Source of the DNA: Cavia porcellus
Taxonomy: Eukaryota > Chordata > Mammalia > Rodentia > Caviidae
Assembly: GCF_034190915.1 (NCBI RefSeq)
Contig: NW_026947546.1
Location: 1,116,001 to 1,180,000, forward strand
DNA length: 64,000 nt
Direction: 5' to 3'
Shown piece after piece: positions 27,401 to 42,404 of this stretch (the first letter of the stretch is position 1; each line of letters opens with the position of its first letter). The notes under the pieces are model-generated. The model was given only the letters and a program-made list of their open reading frames with translations. It did not search any database and was not told the origin of the DNA. The position numbers were made by a program, and so were the translations under genes.

Positions 27401-30400
27401 TCCTACTAGTGAATGTAATGTAACACACACCCATACAATGCGCACCACCCCGTGATGTTTTTCTCACTCCTACTAGTGAGTGTAATGTAACACACACCCA
27501 TACAATGCGCACCACCCCGTGATGTTTTTCTCACTCCTACTAGTGAATCTAATGTAACTCACACCCATACAATGCGCACCACCCCGCGATGTTTTTCAGA
27601 AACCTATCCTACATTGCCACTGCATGTTCCCTGACCTCCCCATGCTGACAACCCCGCGGGGCTTTTCTCCATCCTACATTGCCACTCACTGCGTTTCCTA
27701 ATTCAGACCCTCCGATTCACACCACCCCGTGATGTTTTTCTCACTCCTATTAGTGAATGTAATGTAACACACACCCATACAATGCGCACCACCCCGTGAT
27801 GTTTTTCTCACTCCTACTAGTGAATGTAATGTAACACACACACATACAATGCGCACCACCCCGTGATGTTTTTCTCACTCCTACTAGTGAATGTAATGTA
27901 ACACACACCCATACAATGCGCACCACCCCGTGATGTTTTTCTCACTCCTACTAGTGAATGTAATGTAACACACACCCATACAATGCGCACCACCCCGTGA
28001 TGTTTTTCTCACTCCTACTAGTGAATGTAATGTAACACACACCCATACAATGCGCACCACCGCGTGATGTTTTTCTCACTCCTACTAGTGAATCTAAGGT
28101 AACACACACCCATACAATGCGCACCACCCCGTGATGTTTTTCTCACTCCTACTAGTGAATGTAATGTAACACACACCCATACAATGCGCACCACCCCGTG
28201 ACGTTTTTCTCACTCCTACTAGTGAATGTAATGTAACACACACCCATACAATGCACACAACCCCGTGATGTTTTTCTCACTCCTACGAGTGAATGTAATG
28301 TAACACACACCCATACAATGCGCACCACCCCGGGATGATTTTCTCACTCCTACTAGTGAATGTAATGTAACACACACCCATACAATGCGCACCTCCCCGT
28401 GATGTTTTTCTCACTCCTACTAGTGAATGTAATGTAACACACACCCATACAATGCGCACCACCCCGTGATGTTTTTCTCACTCCTACTAGTGAATCTAAT
28501 GTAACACACACCCATATAATGCGCACCACCCCGTGATGTTTTTCGCACTCCTACGAGTGAATGTAATGTAACACACACCCATACAATGCGCACCACCCCG
28601 TGATATTTTTCTCACTCCTACTAGTGAATGTAATGTAACACACACCCATACAATGCGCACCACCCCGTGATGTTTGTCTCACTCCTACTAGTGAATCTAA
28701 TGTAACACACACCCATACAATGCGCACCACCCCGCGATGTTTTTCAGCATCCTATCCTACATTGCCACTGCATGTTCCCTGACCTCCCCATGGTGACCAC
28801 CCCCGGGGCTTTTCTCCATCCTACATTGCCACTCACTGCCTTTTCTAATTCAGACCCTCCGATTCACACCACCCCGTGATGTTTTTCTCACTCCTATTAG
28901 TGAATGTAATGTAACACACACACATACAATGCGCACCACCCCGTGATGTTTTTCTCACTCCTACGAGTGAATATAATGTAACACACACCCATACAATGCG
29001 CACCACCCCGTGATGTTTTTCTCACTCTTACGAGTGAATGTAATGTAACACACACCCATACAATGCGCACCACCCCGTGATGTTTTTCTCACTCCTACTA
29101 GTGAATGTAATGTAACACACACCCATACAATGCGCACCACCCCGTGATGTTTTTCTCACTCCTACTAGTGAATGTAATGTAACACACACCCATACAATGC
29201 GCACCACTCCGTGATGTTTTTCTCACTCCTACTAGTGAATGTAATGTAACACACACCCATACAATGCGCAACACCCCGTGATGTTTTTCTCACTCCTACT
29301 AGTGAATCTAATGTAACACACACCCATACAATGCGCACCACCCCGCGATGTTTTTCAGAATCCTATCCTACATTGCCACTGCATGTTCCCTGACCTCCCC
29401 ATGCTGACCACCCCGCGGGGCTTTTCTCCATCCTATATTGCCACTCACTGCCTTTCCTAATTCAGACCCTCTGATTCACACCACCCCGTGATGTTTTTCT
29501 CACTCCTATTCGTGAATGTAATGTAACACACACCCATAAAATGCGCACCACCCCGTGATGTTTTTCTCACTCCTACTAGTGAATGTAATGTAACACACAC
29601 CCATACAATGCGCACCACCCCGTGATGTTTTTCTCACTCCTACTAGTGAATGTAATGTAACACACACCCATACAATGCGCACCACCCCGTGATGTTTTTC
29701 TCACTCCTACTTGTAAATCTAATGTAACACACACCCATACAATGCGCACCACCCCGCGATGTTTTTCAGAATCCTATCCTACATTGCCACTGCATGTTCC
29801 CTGACCTCCCCATGCTGACCACCCCGCGGGGCTTTTCTCCATCCTACATTGCCACTCACTGCCTATCCTAATTCAGACCCTCCGATTCACACCACCCCGT
29901 GATGTTTTTCTCACTCCTATTAGTGAATGTAATGTAACACACACCCATACAATGCGCACCACCCCGTGATGTTTTTTTCACTCCTACTAGTGAATGTAAT
30001 GTAAGACACACCCATACAATACGCACCACCCCTTGGTGTTTTTCTCACTCCTACTAGTGAATGTAATGTAACACACACCCATACAATGCGCACCACCCCG
30101 TGATGTTTTTCTCACTCCTACTAGTGAATGTAATGTAACACACACCCATACAATGCGCACCACCCCTAGATGTTTTTCAGAAACCTATCCTACATTGCCA
30201 CTGCATGTTCCCTGACCTCCCCATGCTGACCAGTCCGCGGTGCTTTTCTCCATCCTACATTGCCACTCACGGCCTATCCTAATTCAGAGCCTCCGATTCA
30301 CACCACCCCGTGAGGTTTTTCTCACTCCTACTAATGAATGTAATGTAACACACACCCATACAATGCGCACCACCCCGTGATGTTTTTCTCACCCCTACTA

Positions 30401-32283
30401 GTGAATGTAATGTAACACACACCCATACAATGCGCACCACCCCGTGATGTTTTTCTCACTCCTACTAGTGAATGTAATGTAACACACACCCAATAATGCG
30501 CACCACCCCGTGATGTTTTTCTCACTCCTATTAGTGAATGTAATGTAACACACACCCATACAATGCGCACCACCCCGTGATGTTTTTCAGAAACCTATCC
30601 TACATTGCCACTGCATGTTCCATGACCTCCCCATGCTGACCACCCCGCGGTGCTTTTCTCCATCCTACATTGCCACTCACTGCCTATCCTAATTCAGAGC
30701 CTCCGATTCACACCACCCTGTGATGTTTTTCTCACTCCTAGTAGTGAATGTAATGTAACACACACCCATACAATGCGCACCACCCCGTGATGTTTTTCTC
30801 ACTCCTACTAGTGAATGTAATGTAACACACACCCATACAATGTGCACCACCCCATGATGTTTTTCTCACTCCTACTAGTGAATGTAATGTAACACACACC
30901 CATACAATGCACACATACCCGTGATGTTTTTCTCACTCCTACTAGTGAATGTAATGTAACACACACCCATACAATGCGCACCACCCCTTGATGTTTTTCT
31001 CACTCCTACTAGTGTATGTAATGTAACACACACCCATACAATGCGCACCACCCCGTGATGTTTTTCTCACTCATACTAGTGAATGAAATGTAACACACAC
31101 CCATACAATGCACACCACCCCGTGATGTTTTTCTCACTCCTACTTGTCAATCTAATGTAACACACACCCATACAATGCGCACCACCCCGCGATGTTTTTC
31201 AGTAACCTATCCTACATTGCCACTGCATGTTCCCTGACCTCCACATGCTGACCACCCCGCGGTGCTTTTCTCCATCCTACATTGCCAATCACTGCCTATC
31301 CTAATTCAGACCCTGCGATTCACACCACCCCGTGATGCTTTTCTCACTCCTAGTAGTGAATGTATTGTAACACACACCCATACAATGCGCACCACCCCGT
31401 GATGTTTTTCTCACTCTTACTAGTGAATGTAATGTAACACACACACATACAAGGCGCACCACCCCGTGATGTTTTTCTCAGTCCTACTAGTGAATGTAAT
31501 GTAACACACACCCATACAATGCGCACCACCCCGTGATGTTTTTCTCACTCCTACTAGTGAATGTAATGTAACACAAACCCATAAAATGCGCACCACCCCG
31601 TGATGTTTTTCTCACTCCTACTAGTGAATGTAATGTAACACACACCGATACAATGCGCAGCACCCCGTGATGTTTTTCTCACCCCTACTAGTGAATGTAA
31701 TGTAACACACCCCCATACAATGCGCACCACCCCGTGATGTTTTTCTCACTCCTACTAGTGAATGTAATGTAACACACACCCATACAATGCGCACCACACC
31801 GCGATGTTTTTCAGAAACCTATCCTACATTGCCACTGCATGTTCCATGACCTCCCCATGCTGACCACCCCGCGGTGCTTTTCTCCATCCTACATTGCCAC
31901 TCACTGCCTATCCTAATTCAGAGCCTCCGATTCACACCACCCCGTGATGTTTTTCTCACTCCTAGTAGTGAATGTAATGTAACACACACCCATACAATGC
32001 GCACCACCCGTGATGTTTTTCTCACTCCTACTAGTGAATGTAATGTAACACACACCCATACAATGTGCACCACCCCGTGATGTTTTTCTCACTCCTACTA
32101 GTGAATGTAATGTAACACACACCCATACAATGCACACCACCCCGTGATGTTTTTCTCACTCCTACTAGTGAATGTAATGTAACACACACCCATACAATGT
32201 GCACCACCCCGTGATGTTTTTCTCACTCCTACTAGTGAATGTAATGTAACACACACCCATACAATGCACACCACCCCGTGATG
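21456..32283 (+). repeat. Long composite segment, second copy (left and middle part)
   Basis: The units start at 22259, 22670, 23282, 23625, 23905, 24382, 24591, 25139, 25817, 26429, 27108, 27586, 28734, 29345, 29756, 30167, 30577, 31189 and 31801. At 21455 the array leaves the HOR type of the left edge and re-enters sequence matching about 9.9 kb onward. The monomer with GATGCTTGTCTC at 21523 corresponds to GATGTTTGTCTC at 9962. The copy is not exact: a 1291-bp block is doubled near 25.1-27.3 kb, and one extra unit (31801) is present compared with the first copy. The segment runs on into the 4073-bp pair, whose first copy overlaps its right end. Confidence 0.8.
25139..27720 (+). repeat. 1291-bp tandem duplication inside the second composite copy
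   Basis: The unit pair 25139/25817 recurs as 26429/27108, offset 1290-1291 bp. This equals two 143-bp units plus fifteen 67-bp monomers (286 + 1005 = 1291). The second unit of each pair belongs to the distinctive TCTATGTTTTTAAGAAACC subtype. The first composite copy (9.6-21.5 kb) lacks this doubling, so it arose after, or independently of, the 12-kb duplication. Exact ends cannot be set because the flanking monomers are nearly identical; the end given is approximate. Confidence 0.7.
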
Positions 32284-35200
32284 TTTTTCTCACTCCTACT
32301 AGTGAATGTAATGTAACACACACCCATACAATGCGCACCACCCCGCGATGTTTTTCAGTAACCTATCCTACATTGCCACTGCATGTTCCCTGACCTCCAC
32401 ATGCTGACCACCCCGCGGTGCTTTTCTCCATCCTACATTGCCAATCACTGCCTATCCTAATTCAGACCCTGCGATTCACACCACCCCGTGATGCTTTTCT
32501 CACTCCTAGTAGTGAATGTATTGTAACACACACCCATACAATGCGCACCACCCCGTGATGTTTTTCTCACTCTTACTAGTGAATGTAATGTAACACACAC
32601 ACATACAAGGCGCACCACCCCGTGATGTTTTTCTCAGTCCTACTAGTGAATGTAATGTAACACACACCAATACAATGCGCACCACCCCGTGATGTTTTTC
32701 TCACTCCTACTAGTGAATGTAATGTAACACAAACCCATAAAATGCGCACCACCCCGTGATGTTTTTCTCACTCCTACTAGTGAATGTAATGTAACACACA
32801 CCCATACAATGCGCACCAACCCGTGATGTTTTTCTCACTCATACTAGTGAATGTAATGAAACACACACCCATACAATGCGCACCACCCCGTGATGTTTTT
32901 CTCACTCCTACTAGTGAATGTAATGTAACACACACCCATACAATGCGCACCACCCCGTGATGTTTTTCTCACTCATACTAGTGAATGTAATGAAACACAC
33001 ACCCATACAATGCGCACCACCCCGTGATGTTTTTCTCACTCCTACTAGTGAATGTAATGTAACACACACCCATATGATGCGCACCACCCCGTGATGATTT
33101 CTCACTCCTAATAGTGAGTGTAATGTAACACACACCCATACGTTTCGCACTACCCCGTGATGTTTTTCTCACTCCTACTAGTGAATGTAATGTAACACAC
33201 ACCCATACAATGCGCACCACCCCGTGGTGTTTTTCTCACTCCTACTAGTGAATGTTATGTAACACACACCCATACAATGCGCACCACCCCGTGATGTTTT
33301 TCTCACTCCTACTAGTGAATGTAATGTAAGACACACCCATACAATACGCACCACCCCGTGGTGTTTTTCTCACTCCTACTAGTGAATGTAATGTAACACA
33401 CACCCATACAATGCGCACCACCCCGTGATGTTTTTCTCACTCCTACTAGTGAATGTAATGTAACACACACCCATACAATGCGCACCACCCCGAGATGTTT
33501 TTCAGAAACCTATCCTACATTGCCACTGCATGTTCCCTGACCTCCCCATGCTGACCAGCCCGCGGTGCTTTTCTCCATCCTACATTGCCACTCACGGCCT
33601 ATCCTAATTCAGACCCTCCGATTCACACCACCCCGTGAGGTTTTTCTCACTCCTACTAATGAATGTAATGTAACACACACCCATACAATGCGCACCACCC
33701 CGTGATGTTTTTCTCACCCCTACTAGTGAATGTAATGTAACACACACCCATACAATGCGCACCACCCCGTGATGTTTTTCTCACTCCTACTAGTGAATGT
33801 AATGTAACACACACCCTATAATGCGCACCACTCCGTGATGTTTTTCTCACTCCTATTAGTGAATGTAATGTAACACACACCCATACAATGCGCACCATCC
33901 CGTGATGTTTTTCAGAAACCTATCCTACATTGCCACTGCATGTTCCATGACCTCCCCATGCTGACCACCCCGCGGTGCTTTTCTCCATCCTACATTGCCA
34001 CTCACTGCCTATCCTAATTCAGAGCCTCCGATTCACACCACCCCGTGATGTTTTTCTCACTCCTAGTAGTGAATGTAATGTAACACACACCCATACAATG
34101 CGCACCACCCCGTGATGTTTTTCTCACTCCTACTAGTGAATGTAATGTAACACACACCCATACAATGCACACCACCCCGTGATGTTTTTCTCACTCCTAC
34201 TAGTGAATGTAATGTAACACACACCCATACAATGCGCACCACCCCTTGATGGTTTTCTCACTCCTACTAGTGTATGTAATGTAACACACACCCATACAAT
34301 GCGCACCACCCCGTGATGTTTTTCTCACTCCTACTAGTGAATGAAATGTAACACACACCCATACAATGCGCACCACCCCGTGATGTTTTTCTCACTCCTA
34401 CTTGTCAATCTAATGTAACACACACCCATACAATGCGCACCACCCCGCGATGTTTTTCAGTAACCTATCCTACATTGCCACTGCATGTTCCCTGACATCC
34501 ACATGCTGACCACCCCGCGGTGCTTTTCTCCATCCTACATTGCCAATCACTGCCTATCCTAATTCAGACCCTGCGATTCACACCACCCCGTGATGCTTTT
34601 CTCACTCCTAGTAGTGAATGTATTGTAACACACACCCATACAATGCGCATCACCCCGTGATGTTTTTCTCACTCTTACTAGTGAATGTAATGTAACACAC
34701 ACACATACAAGGCGCACCACCCCGTGATGTTTTTCTCAGTCCTACTAGTGAATGTATGTAACACACACCCATACAATGCGCACCACCCCGTGATGTTTTT
34801 CTCACTCCTACTAGTGAATGTAACGTAACACAAACCCATAAAATGCGCACCACCCCGTGATGTTTTTCTCACTCCTACTAGTGAATGTAATGTAACACAC
34901 ACCCATACAATGCGCACGAACCCGTGATGTTTTTCTCACTCCTACTAGTGAATGTAATGTAACACACACCCATACAATGCGCACCACCCCGTGATGTTTT
35001 TCTCACTCATACTAGTGAATGTAATGAAACACACACCCATACAATGCGCACCACCCCGTGATGTTTGTCTCACTCCTACTAGTGAATGTAATGTAACACA
35101 CACCCATATGATGCGCACCACCCCGTGATGATTTCTCACTCCTAATAGTGAATGTAATGTAACACACACCCATACGTTTCGCACTACCCCGTGATGTTTT

Positions 35201-36356
35201 TCTCACTCCTACTAGTGAATGTAATGTAACACACACCCATACAATGCGCACCACCCCGTGGTGTTTTTCTCACTCCTACTAGTGAATGTAATGTAACACA
35301 CACCCATACAATGCGCACCACCCCGTGATGTTTTTCTCACTCCTAGTAGTGAATGTAATGTAACACACACCCATAAAATGCGCACCACCCCGTGATGTTT
35401 TTCTCACTCCTACTAGTGAATGTAATGTAACACACACCCATACAATGCGCACCCCCCGTGATGTTTTTCTTACTCCTACTAGTGAATGTAATGTAACACA
35501 CACCCATACAATGCACACCATCCCGCGATGTTTTTCAGAAACCTATTCTACATTGCCACTGCATGTTCCCTGACCTCCACATGCTGATCACCCCGCGGTG
35601 CTGTTCTCCATCCTACTTTGCCACTCACTGCCTATCCTAATTCAGACCCTCAGACTCACACCACCCCGTGATGTTTTTCTCACTAATACAGGTGAATGTA
35701 ATGTAACACACACCCATAAAATGCGCACAACCCACCCCGTGATGTTTTTCTCACTCCTACTAGTGAATGTAATGTAACACACACCCATACAATGCGCACG
35801 ACCCCGTGATGTTTTTGTCACTCCTACTAGTGAATGTAATGTAACACACACCCATACAATGCGCACCACCCCGTGATGTTTTTCTCACTCCTACTAGTGC
35901 ATGTAATGTAACACACACCCATACAATGCGAACCACCCCGTGATGTTTTTCTCACTCCTACTAGTGAATGTAATGTAACACACACCCATACAATGCGCAC
36001 CACCCCGTGATGTTTTTCTCACTCCTACTAGTGAATGTAATGTAACACACACCCATACAATGCGCACCACCCCATCATGTTTTTCTCACTCCTACTAGTG
36101 AATGTAATGTAACACACACCCATACAATGCGCACCACCCCGCGATGTTTTTCAGAAACCTATCCTACATTGCCATTGCATGTTCCCTGACCTCCCCATGC
36201 TGACCACCCCGCGGTGCTTTTCTCCATCCTACCTTGCCACTCACTGCCTATCCTAATTCAGACCCTCCGATTCACACCACCCCGTGATGTTTTTCTCACT
36301 CCTACTAGTGAATGTAATGTAACACACAACCATAAAATGCGCACCACCCCGTGATG
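32284..36356 (+). repeat. 4073-bp HOR, copy 1 of a nearly identical tandem pair
   Basis: This block has six 143-bp units (starts 32345, 33492, 33902, 34447, 35525, 36141) and 48 monomers of 67 bp. All six units and the marker monomers recur exactly 4073 bp to the right. Differences noticed between copies are few: 33832 (CACTCCGTG against CACCCCGTG), 34650 (GCGCATCACC), 35616 (CCTACTTTGCC) and 36167 against 40240 (CCTACATTGCC against CCTTCTTTGCC). The left two thirds correspond to the end of the long composite segment and to the 3.67-kb HOR type. The right third (from about 35.3 kb) is of the CCTCAGACTCAC type seen at 40-54 kb, so the block joins two HOR families. Confidence 0.88.
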
Positions 36357-39300
36357 TTTTTCTCACTCCTACTAGTGAATGTAATGTAACACACACCCAT
36401 ACAATGCGCACCACCCCGCGATGTTTTTCAGTAACCTATCCTACATTGCCACTGCATGTTCCCTGACCTCCACATGCTGACCACCCCGCGGTGCTTTTCT
36501 CCATCCTACATTGCCAATCACTGCCTATCCTAATTCAGACCCTGCGATTCACACCACCCCGTGATGCTTTTCTCACTCCTAGTAGTGAATGTATTGTAAC
36601 ACACACCCATACAATGCGCACCACCCCGTGATGTTTTTCTCACTCTTACTAGTGAATGTAATGTAACACACACACATACAAGGCGCACCACCCCGTGATG
36701 TTTTTCTCAGTCCTACTAGTGAATGTAATGTAACACACACCAATACAATGCGCACCACCCCGTGATGTTTTTCTCACTCCTACTAGTGAATGTAATGTAA
36801 CACAAACCCATAAAATGCGCACCACCCCGTGATGTTTTTCTCACTCCTACTAGTGAATGTAATGTAACACACACCCATACAATGCGCACCAACCCGTGAT
36901 GTTTTTCTCACTCATACTAGTGAATGTAATGAAACACACACCCATACAATGCGCACCACCCCGTGATGTTTTTCTCACTCCTACTAGTGAATGTAATGTA
37001 ACACACACCCATACAATGCGCACCACCCCGTGATGTTTTTCTCACTCATACTAGTGAATGTAATGAAACACACACCCATACAATGCGCACCACCCCGTGA
37101 TGTTTTTCTCACTCCTACTAGTGAATGTAATGTAACACACACCCATATGATGCGCACCACCCCGTGATGATTTCTCACTCCTAATAGTGAGTGTAATGTA
37201 ACACACACCCATACGTTTCGCACTACCCCGTGATGTTTTTCTCACTCCTACTAGTGAATGTAATGTAACACACACCCATACAATGCGCACCACCCCGTGG
37301 TGTTTTTCTCACTCCTACTAGTGAATGTTATGTAACACACACCCATACAATGCGCACCACCCCGTGATGTTTTTCTCACTCCTACTAGTGAATGTAATGT
37401 AAGACACACCCATACAATACGCACCACCCCGTGGTGTTTTTCTCACTCCTACTAGTGAATGTAATGTAACACACACCCATACAATGCGCACCACCCCGTG
37501 ATGTTTTTCTCACTCCTACTAGTGAATGTAATGTAACACACACCCATACAATGCGCACCACCCCGAGATGTTTTTCAGAAACCTATCCTACATTGCCACT
37601 GCATGTTCCCTGACCTCCCCATGCTGACCAGCCCGCGGTGCTTTTCTCCATCCTACATTGCCACTCACGGCCTATCCTAATTCAGACCCTCCGATTCACA
37701 CCACCCCGTGAGGTTTTTCTCACTCCTACTAATGAATGTAATGTAACACACACCCATACAATGCGCACCACCCCGTGATGTTTTTCTCACCCCTACTAGT
37801 GAATGTAATGTAACACACACCCATACAATGCGCACCACCCCGTGATGTTTTTCTCACTCCTACTAGTGAATGTAATGTAACACACACCCTATAATGCGCA
37901 CCACCCCGTGATGTTTTTCTCACTCCTATTAGTGAATGTAATGTAACACACACCCATACAATGCGCACCATCCCGTGATGTTTTTCAGAAACCTATCCTA
38001 CATTGCCACTGCATGTTCCATGACCTCCCCATGCTGACCACCCCGCGGTGCTTTTCTCCATCCTACATTGCCACTCACTGCCTATCCTAATTCAGAGCCT
38101 CCGATTCACACCACCCCGTGATGTTTTTCTCACTCCTAGTAGTGAATGTAATGTAACACACACCCATACAATGCGCACCACCCCGTGATGTTTTTCTCAC
38201 TCCTACTAGTGAATGTAATGTAACACACACCCATACAATGCACACCACCCCGTGATGTTTTTCTCACTCCTACTAGTGAATGTAATGTAACACACACCCA
38301 TACAATGCGCACCACCCCTTGATGGTTTTCTCACTCCTACTAGTGTATGTAATGTAACACACACCCATACAATGCGCACCACCCCGTGATGTTTTTCTCA
38401 CTCCTACTAGTGAATGAAATGTAACACACACCCATACAATGCGCACCACCCCGTGATGTTTTTCTCACTCCTACTTGTCAATCTAATGTAACACACACCC
38501 ATACAATGCGCACCACCCCGCGATGTTTTTCAGTAACCTATCCTACATTGCCACTGCATGTTCCCTGACATCCACATGCTGACCACCCCGCGGTGATTTT
38601 CTCCATCCTACATTGCCAATCACTGCCTATCCTAATTCAGACCCTGCGATTCACACCACCCCGTGATGCTTTTCTCACTCCTAGTAGTGAATGTATTGTA
38701 ACACACACCCATACAATGCGCACCACCCCGTGATGTTTTTCTCACTCTTACTAGTGAATGTAATGTAACACACACACATACAAGGCGCACCACCCCGTGA
38801 TGTTTTTCTCAGTCCTACTAGTGAATGTATGTAACACACACCCATACAATGCGCACCACCCCGTGATGTTTTTCTCACTCCTACTAGTGAATGTAACGTA
38901 ACACAAACCCATAAAATGCGCACCACCCCGTGATGTTTTTCTCACTCCTACTAGTGAATGTAATGTAACACACACCCATACAATGCGCACGAACCCGTGA
39001 TGTTTTTCTCACTCCTACTAGTGAATGTAATGTAACACACACCCATACAATGCGCACCACCCCGTGATGTTTTTCTCACTCATACTAGTGAATGTAATGA
39101 AACACACACCCATACAATGCGCACCACCCCGTGATGTTTGTCTCACTCCTACTAGTGAATGTAATGTAACACACACCCATATGATGCGCACCACCCCGTG
39201 ATGATTTCTCACTCCTAATAGTGAATGTAATGTAACACACACCCATACGTTTCGCACTACCCCGTGATGTTTTTCTCACTCCTACTAGTGAATGTAATGT

Positions 39301-40429
39301 AACACACACCCATACAATGCGCACCACCCCGTGGTGTTTTTCTCACTCCTACTAGTGAATGTAATGTAACACACACCCATACAATGCGCACCACCCCGTG
39401 ATGTTTTTCTCACTCCTAGTAGTGAATGTAATGTAACACACACCCATAAAATGCGCACCACCCCGTGATGTTTTTCTCACTCCTACTAGTGAATGTAATG
39501 TAACACACACCCATACAATGCGCACCCCCCGTGATGTTTTTCTTACTCCTACTAGTGAATGTAATGTAACACACACCCATACAATGCACACCATCCCGCG
39601 ATGTTTTTCAGAAACCTATTCTACATTGCCACTGCATGTTCCCTGACCTCCACATGCTGATCACCCCGCGGTGCTGTTCTCCATCCTACATTGCCACTCA
39701 CTGCCTATCCTAATTCAGACCCTCAGACTCACACCACCCCGTGATGTTTTTCTCACTAATACAGGTGAATGTAATGTAACACACACCCATAAAATGCGCA
39801 CAACCCACCCCGTGATGTTTTTCTCACTCCTACTAGTGAATGTAATGTAACACACACCCATACAATGCGCACGACCCCGTGATGTTTTTGTCACTCCTAC
39901 TAGTGAATGTAATGTAACACACACCCATACAATGCGCACCACCCCGTGATGTTTTTCTCACTCCTACTAGTGCATGTAATGTAACACACACCCATACAAT
40001 GCGAACCACCCCGTGATGTTTTTCTCACTCCTACTAGTGAATGTAATGTAACACACACCCATACAATGCGCACCACCCCGTGATGTTTTTCTCACTCCTA
40101 CTAGTGAATGTAATGTAACACACACCCATACAATGCGCACCACCCCATCATGTTTTTCTCACTCCTACTAGTGAATGTAATGTAACACACACCCATACAA
40201 TGCGCACCACCCCGCGATGTTTTTCAGAAACCTATCCTTCTTTGCCATTGCATGTTCCCTGACCTCCCCATGCTGACCACCCCGCGGTGCTTTTCTCCAT
40301 CCTACCTTGCCACTCACTGCCTATCCTAATTCAGACCCTCCGATTCACACCACCCCGTGATGTTTTTCTCACTCCTACTAGTGAATGTAATGTAACACAC
40401 AACCATAAAATGCGCACCACCGCGTGATG
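36357..40429 (+). repeat. 4073-bp HOR, copy 2 of the tandem pair
   Basis: The units start at 36418, 37565, 37975, 38520, 39598 and 40214, each offset by 4073 bp from the preceding block. A private change in this copy is GGTGATTTTC near 38594, where the other has GGTGCTTTTC. The last two units with their monomers (39598 to about 40560) recur again 13.8 kb to the right (53398 and 54013). The right end merges into the type at 40625 and cannot be placed more precisely than one monomer. Confidence 0.88.
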
Positions 40430-42404
40430 TTTTTCTCGCTCCTACTAGTGAATGTAATGTAACACACACCCATACAATGCGCACCACCCCGTGATGTTTT
40501 TCTCACTCCTACTAGTGAATGTAATGTAACACACACCCATACAATGCGCACCACCCTGTGATGTTTTTCTCACTCCTACTAGTGAATGTTATGTAACACA
40601 CACCCATACAATGCGCACCACACCGCGATGTTTTTCAGAAACCTATCCTACATTGCCACTGCATGTTCCCTGACCTCCCCATGCTGACCACCCCGCGGTG
40701 CTTTTCTCCATCCTATATTGCCACTCACTGCCTATCCTAATTCAGACCCTCCGATTCACACCACACCGTGATGTTTTTCTCACTCCTACTAGTGAATGTA
40801 ATGTAACACACACCAATACAATGCGCACCACCCCGTGATGTTTTTCTCACTCCTACTAATGAATGTAATGTAACACACACCCATACAATGAGCACCACCC
40901 CGTGATGTTTTTCTCACTCCTAATAGTGAATGTAATGTAACACACACCAATACAATGCGCACCACCCCGTGATGTTCTTGTCACTCCTACTAGTGAATGT
41001 AATGTAACACACACCCATACAATGAGCACCACCCCGTGATGTTTTTCTCACTCCTAATAGTGAATGTAATGTAACACACACACATACAATGCACACCACT
41101 CCGTGATGTTTTTCTCACTTCTACTAGTGAATGTAATGTAATACACACCCATACAATGCATACCACCCCGCGATGTTTTTCAGAAACCTATTCTACATTG
41201 CCACTGCATGTTCCCTGACCTCCACATGCTGATCACCCCGCGGTGCTTTTCTCCATCCTACATTGCCAATCACTGCCTATCCTAATTCAGACCCTCCGAT
41301 TCACAGCACCCTGTGATGCTTTTCTCACTCCTACTAGTGAATGTAATGTAACACAAACCCATACAATGCGCACCCCCCCTTGATGTTTTTCTCACTCCGA
41401 CTAGTGAATGTAATGTAACACACACCCATACAATGCGCACCACCCCGTGATGTTTTTCTCACTCCTACTAGTGAATGTAATGTAACACACACCCATACAA
41501 TGCGCACCACCCCTCTATGTTTTTAAGAAACCTATCCTACATTGCCACTGCATGTTCCCTGACCTCCCCATGCTGACCACCGCGCGGAACTTTTCTCCAT
41601 CCTACATTGCCACACACTGCCTATCCTAATTCAGACCCTCCGATTCACACCACCCCGTGATGTTTTTCTCACTCCTACTAGTGAATGTAATGTAACTCAC
41701 ACCCATACAATGCGCAGCACCCCGTGATGTTTTTCTCACTCCTACTAGTGAATGTAATGTAACACACACCCATACAATGCGCACCACCCCGTGATGTTTT
41801 TCTCACTCCTACTGGTGAATGTAATGTAACACACACCCATACAATGCGCACCACCCACCCCGTGATGTTTTTCTCACTCCTACTAGTGAATGTAATGTTA
41901 CACACACCCATACAATGCACACCACCCCGCGATGTTTTTCAGAAACCTATCCTACATTGCCACTGCATGTCCCTGACCTCCCTATGCTGACCACCCCGTG
42001 GTGCTTTTCTCCAACCTACATTGCCACTCACTACTTATCCTAATTCAGACCCTCCGATTCACACCACCCGTGATGATTTTCTCACTCCTACTAGTGAATA
42101 TATTGTAACACACACCCATACATTGCGCACCACCCCGTGATGTTTTTGTCACACCTAATAGTGAATGTAATGTAACACACACCCATACAATGCGCACCAC
42201 CCCGTGATGTTTTTCTCACTCCTACTAGTGAATGTAATGTAACACACACCCATACATTGCGCACCACCACGTGATGTTTTTCTCACTCCTACTAGTGAAT
42301 GTAATGTAACACACACCCATACAATGCGCACCACCCCGTGATGTTTTTCTCACTCCTACTAGTGAATGTAATGTAACACACAACCATACAATGCGCACCA
42401 CCCC
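40430..42404 (+). repeat. Mosaic stretch linking the 4073-bp pair to the compact HOR
   Basis: The units start at 40625, 41170, 41514 and 41929. The order resembles that after 10765 and after 22259 (a TCTATG subtype unit, then a unit with CATGTCCCTGACC and CTACTTATCC), but with fewer monomers in between: 344 bp between 41170 and 41514, where the first composite segment has 679 bp. The first two units recur 13,933 bp to the right at 54558 and 55103. The unit at 41929 is 141 bp, having lost one base in each half. Confidence 0.78.
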
